Source of the DNA: JAUIJL01 sp965366625
Lineage (GTDB): Bacteria > Acidobacteriota > Thermoanaerobaculia > Multivoradales > J023
Length of the DNA: 64,000 nt
Assembly (NCBI GenBank): GCA_965366625.1
Contig: CBDUGP010000010.1
Span: 1-64,000 of the forward strand
Direction of reading: 5' to 3'
In this document: positions 62,299 to 64,000 of the stretch, piece by piece
Layout: each line of letters begins with the position of its first letter
How positions within the stretch are numbered: the stretch's first letter is position 1
Position numbers and translations under genes: made by a program
The notes under the pieces: generated by a model
Databases searched by the model: none
What the model was told of the DNA's origin: nothing
Seen by the model: the letters and a program-made list of their open reading frames with translations, nothing else

Positions 62299-62478
62299 AT
62301 GACTCTTCGGAACACCCAAAAACAGAATCCAACAGATCCCGGCGAACCGTCAGCCGAGTCCCGTCGCCAGTATTGCCGACCTCGGATTCTGTATCGCGAG
62401 CCGATCGAAGCCATGGCCTCAGATTGCGCGATTCCCGGCGGCAAGTCCGACTCCTCCTGCATTCTAGGATTCTCCTGA
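62299..62478 (+). CDS. Candidate RiPP precursor peptide B
   Basis: A 59-residue ORF with ATG at 62299 directly after an in-frame stop; the ribosome-binding site is weak. Residues 22-59 hold RRQYCRPRIL, YREPIEAMASDCAIPGGK and CILGFS. These align with peptide A in RRxYxRPxI, RE, EAMA, DCxxPGGK, D and CxxGFS. The CX10C spacing (43 and 54) is kept and there is one extra Cys at 26. Both peptides end exactly at GFS. It is 42 bp upstream of the PqqD-like gene and 384 bp from the radical SAM gene, so the three are likely co-transcribed. No precursor family is recognised. The modified residues, if any, are unknown, but the invariant Cys and Lys are the obvious targets. Confidence 0.78.
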   Translation: MTLRNTQKQNPTDPGEPSAESRRQYCRPRILYREPIEAMASDCAIPGGKSDSSCILGFS

Positions 62479-62520
62479 ATCCGACTCCATTTCTTTCTGA
62501 ATTCCTTGCCGAGACAAATC

Positions 62521-62850
62521 ATGGCTGATCCACAGGCACCGGGATCCAGGCCCCGGTTCTATCGTCGTTGCACGGACATTCGATTCCGAATCATAGATGG
62601 CGAAGCCGTGATTCTGCGTCAAGCAGCAGCCGAGAACCTAGTGCTCAATGAGGTGGGGTCCAGTATTCTCCAATGGCTGGACTCGGGATGCAGCCTCGAA
62701 AAGGTCGCACGTCAGGTCCAAGAAGAATACGAGGTCTCTCCTGAGCAGCTGGCCCAGGACCTGCCGCACTTCCTAGAAGAGTTGGAGAACGCCGGAGTGG
62801 TCGAGCCGATCACCGACGAAGGCGATGCTCGTGTCGAAGCGGGAGCCTAA
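62521..62850 (+). CDS. PqqD-like peptide-binding protein (RRE)
   Basis: A 109-residue protein of the PqqD type. These small domains bind the leader of a precursor peptide and present it to a radical SAM maturase. PRFYRRCTDIRFRIIDGEAV, LRQAAAENLVLNEVGSSILQ and WLDSGCSLEKVARQVQEEYE follow the PqqD pattern of three strands and three helices. The typical LNEVGSxILxLxDG signature is clear. The start used is ATG at 62521; a TTG at 62506 is also in frame. It lies 12 bp upstream of the radical SAM gene and 42 bp after peptide B, a standard RiPP gene order. Confidence 0.85.
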   Translation: MADPQAPGSRPRFYRRCTDIRFRIIDGEAVILRQAAAENLVLNEVGSSILQWLDSGCSLEKVARQVQEEYEVSPEQLAQDLPHFLEELENAGVVEPITDEGDARVEAGA

Positions 62851-62862
62851 GGAGCAACCACC

Positions 62863-63939
62863 ATGGCCATGTTACGAGTCCTGCAAAAAACCTGGAATCA
62901 GAACATCCTCTTCTCCGTGCTGGTGGAACTCACCTACCGCTGCAACCTCGATTGTTTTTTTTGCTACAACGACCTCTCTCTCGAGGGCAAATCCCTCAGC
63001 GATGAGCAATATTTCGACTTCTTCCAAGACCTCGCCGATCTCCAGGTCTTCAACCTCACCTTTACCGGCGGTGAGCCCCTCGCCCATCCAGGTTTCCTAA
63101 ATCTCGGACGACGGGCCAAAGAACTCGGTTTCGTCATTCGAATCAAATCCAACGGTCACGCTTTCTCCGGTGAGCTGGCGCGCCAAATTCGCGAGCAAGT
63201 GGATCCCTTTCTGGTGGAGGTCAGTCTCCACGGCTCAACCGCCGAGGTCCACGATAAACAGACCCGGGTCCCAGGATCCTTCGAGCGCTTGCAGAGCAAC
63301 CTTCACGCCATGAAAGACATGGGCTTCAGGGTCAAGCTCAACGGTACGCTGACCCGTTGGAACGAGCATCAAATCGAGGATATGTACGCCGTGGCAAAGG
63401 GTCTCGGTTGCGTTTTCTCGCTCTCTCCGACGGTCACTCCCAGGGATGACGGCGATCTGAGCCCGATGTCGATCGCACCCAGCGAAGAGGGTGTGCGCCG
63501 ACTGTACGCCTACTTGGATGAAATGATCCCCGACAGCGAAGTGCCCGACCGTGAGCTGCTCGACAGTGACACCTGCACCGGCACCCCCGGCAGGTCTAAG
63601 AATTGCGGCGCCGGTGCGTCGGGCCTGGCGGTCGATCCATTCGGGGCGGTTTATCCTTGCGTCCAATGGCGGCGCCCTCTAGGCAACCTACACCAGCAGT
63701 CGATCCGGGAGATATGGACGGATTCGGCCCAGCTCGACGAGATCCGCAGGATCAACAGCCGAGCTCACGAGCAAGTTGCTGAGCTCGGCGACGACGGTTT
63801 CGGCGTCGCCCACTGCATGGGTCTTTCCGAAGAAAAAACCGGCGACCCCTTGGCTTTCGATCCCCAAGCCATACGCCAAGGGGAGCTACTACGCGACGTC
63901 CGCAAGGAACGGCGAGAGCTGTTGCCCATCCTGCCCTGA
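62863..63939 (+). CDS. Radical SAM peptide maturase with SPASM/twitch-like C-terminus
   Basis: A 358-residue radical SAM enzyme. The CxxxCxxC cluster motif is Cys27-Cys31-Cys34 (YRCNLDCFFCYND). FTGGEPLAHPGFL is the SAM-binding GGEP motif. EVSLHGSTAEVHD and the downstream KLNGTLTRWN fit the TIM-barrel core of PqqE/SPASM-type maturases. Four further Cys in the last third (CTGTP, NCGAGASG, YPCVQWRRPLGNL, HCMG) suit an auxiliary iron-sulfur cluster of the SPASM or twitch type. AAGGAG precedes the ATG. It lies directly after the PqqD-like gene. Likely chemistry is Cys- or C-C-directed crosslinking of the two small peptides upstream (inference). Confidence 0.88.
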   Translation: MAMLRVLQKTWNQNILFSVLVELTYRCNLDCFFCYNDLSLEGKSLSDEQYFDFFQDLADLQVFNLTFTGGEPLAHPGFLNLGRRAKELGFVIRIKSNGHAFSGELARQIREQVDPFLVEVSLHGSTAEVHDKQTRVPGSFERLQSNLHAMKDMGFRVKLNGTLTRWNEHQIEDMYAVAKGLGCVFSLSPTVTPRDDGDLSPMSIAPSEEGVRRLYAYLDEMIPDSEVPDRELLDSDTCTGTPGRSKNCGAGASGLAVDPFGAVYPCVQWRRPLGNLHQQSIREIWTDSAQLDEIRRINSRAHEQVAELGDDGFGVAHCMGLSEEKTGDPLAFDPQAIRQGELLRDVRKERRELLPILP

Positions 63940-63961
63940 ATTACCTCGTCAATCCGCATTC

Positions 63962-64000
63962 ATGAGCCGCGCGCCCTTTTTCGCTCCCCCTGCCGAGACG
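63962..64000 (+). CDS. Start of a further gene (cut by the window end)
   Basis: An ATG at 63962 opens a frame that runs to the end of the window (13 codons, beginning MSRAPFFAPP). It lies 22 bp after the radical SAM stop, so it may belong to the same operon, but the ribosome-binding site is weak and no product can be named. Confidence 0.3.
   Translation, partial: MSRAPFFAPPAET

Noticed and set aside
62097..62528. 143-codon plus-strand frame overlapping peptide B in another frame
   Set aside because: The peptide B frame is conserved with peptide A at the protein level; this frame has no similarity at the peptide A locus.

Overview
The window is 64 kb of GC-rich bacterial chromosome (roughly 60% GC). 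It has a Gram-negative envelope gene set: a TonB-dependent receptor, an O-antigen ligase-like protein, a lipoprotein and a secretin-like protein. It also carries a glyoxylate bypass (aceB, aceA), eukaryote-sized adenylosuccinate lyase, an HExxH protein of the DUF7005 type, an internal IPTL-type sorting segment in a giant secreted protein, and gingipain-like C25 proteins. This mix suggests Acidobacteriota, perhaps near Thermoanaerobaculia. That is an inference from gene style; no rRNA or tRNA gene is present to confirm it.

Layout. 1-9 kb: a histidine kinase, a secretin-like exported protein, a GT39 glycosyltransferase plus O-antigen ligase pair, and malQ. Two modules here are bracketed by duplicated leader sequences of the gene that follows them. 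9-20 kb: FAN1-like nuclease, TonB receptor, prfC, a DUF1684 lipoprotein, typA, an HExxH protein and pyrE. 20-26 kb: a MITE-like element, a TPR protein coupled to a secreted protein, a Kazal-type secreted inhibitor and a sugar-nucleotide epimerase. 26-36 kb: rdgB overlapping an FHA-GAF-cyclase gene, arginine deiminase, purB, an M28 peptidase, and a hydrolase-lipB-Nudix regulator operon. 36-43 kb: two small unknown genes, then the glyoxylate bypass with a divergent RamB-like regulator and a strong inverted-repeat operator. aceA is flanked by two copies of a dispersed GC-rich hairpin repeat.

43-52 kb: a 2127-residue secreted cadherin-like/beta-helix protein, then three tandem 172-residue phage-tail-collar (microcystin-dependent-type) proteins, a GNAT acetyltransferase and a DUF6916-like protein.

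52-64 kb holds the most interesting locus. Two huge paralogous secreted C25 (gingipain-like) proteins are each followed by a previously unlisted tiny ORF (57165-57341, 58 aa; 62299-62478, 59 aa). The two peptides share a strongly conserved C-terminal half with a CX10C core (DCxxPGGK ... CxxGFS). Immediately downstream lie a PqqD-like peptide-binding protein and a radical SAM enzyme with extra C-terminal cysteines. I read this as a candidate ribosomally synthesised, post-translationally modified peptide (RiPP) system made of repeated [C25 protein + precursor] units with one shared maturase. The precursor role and the link to the C25 proteins are inference.
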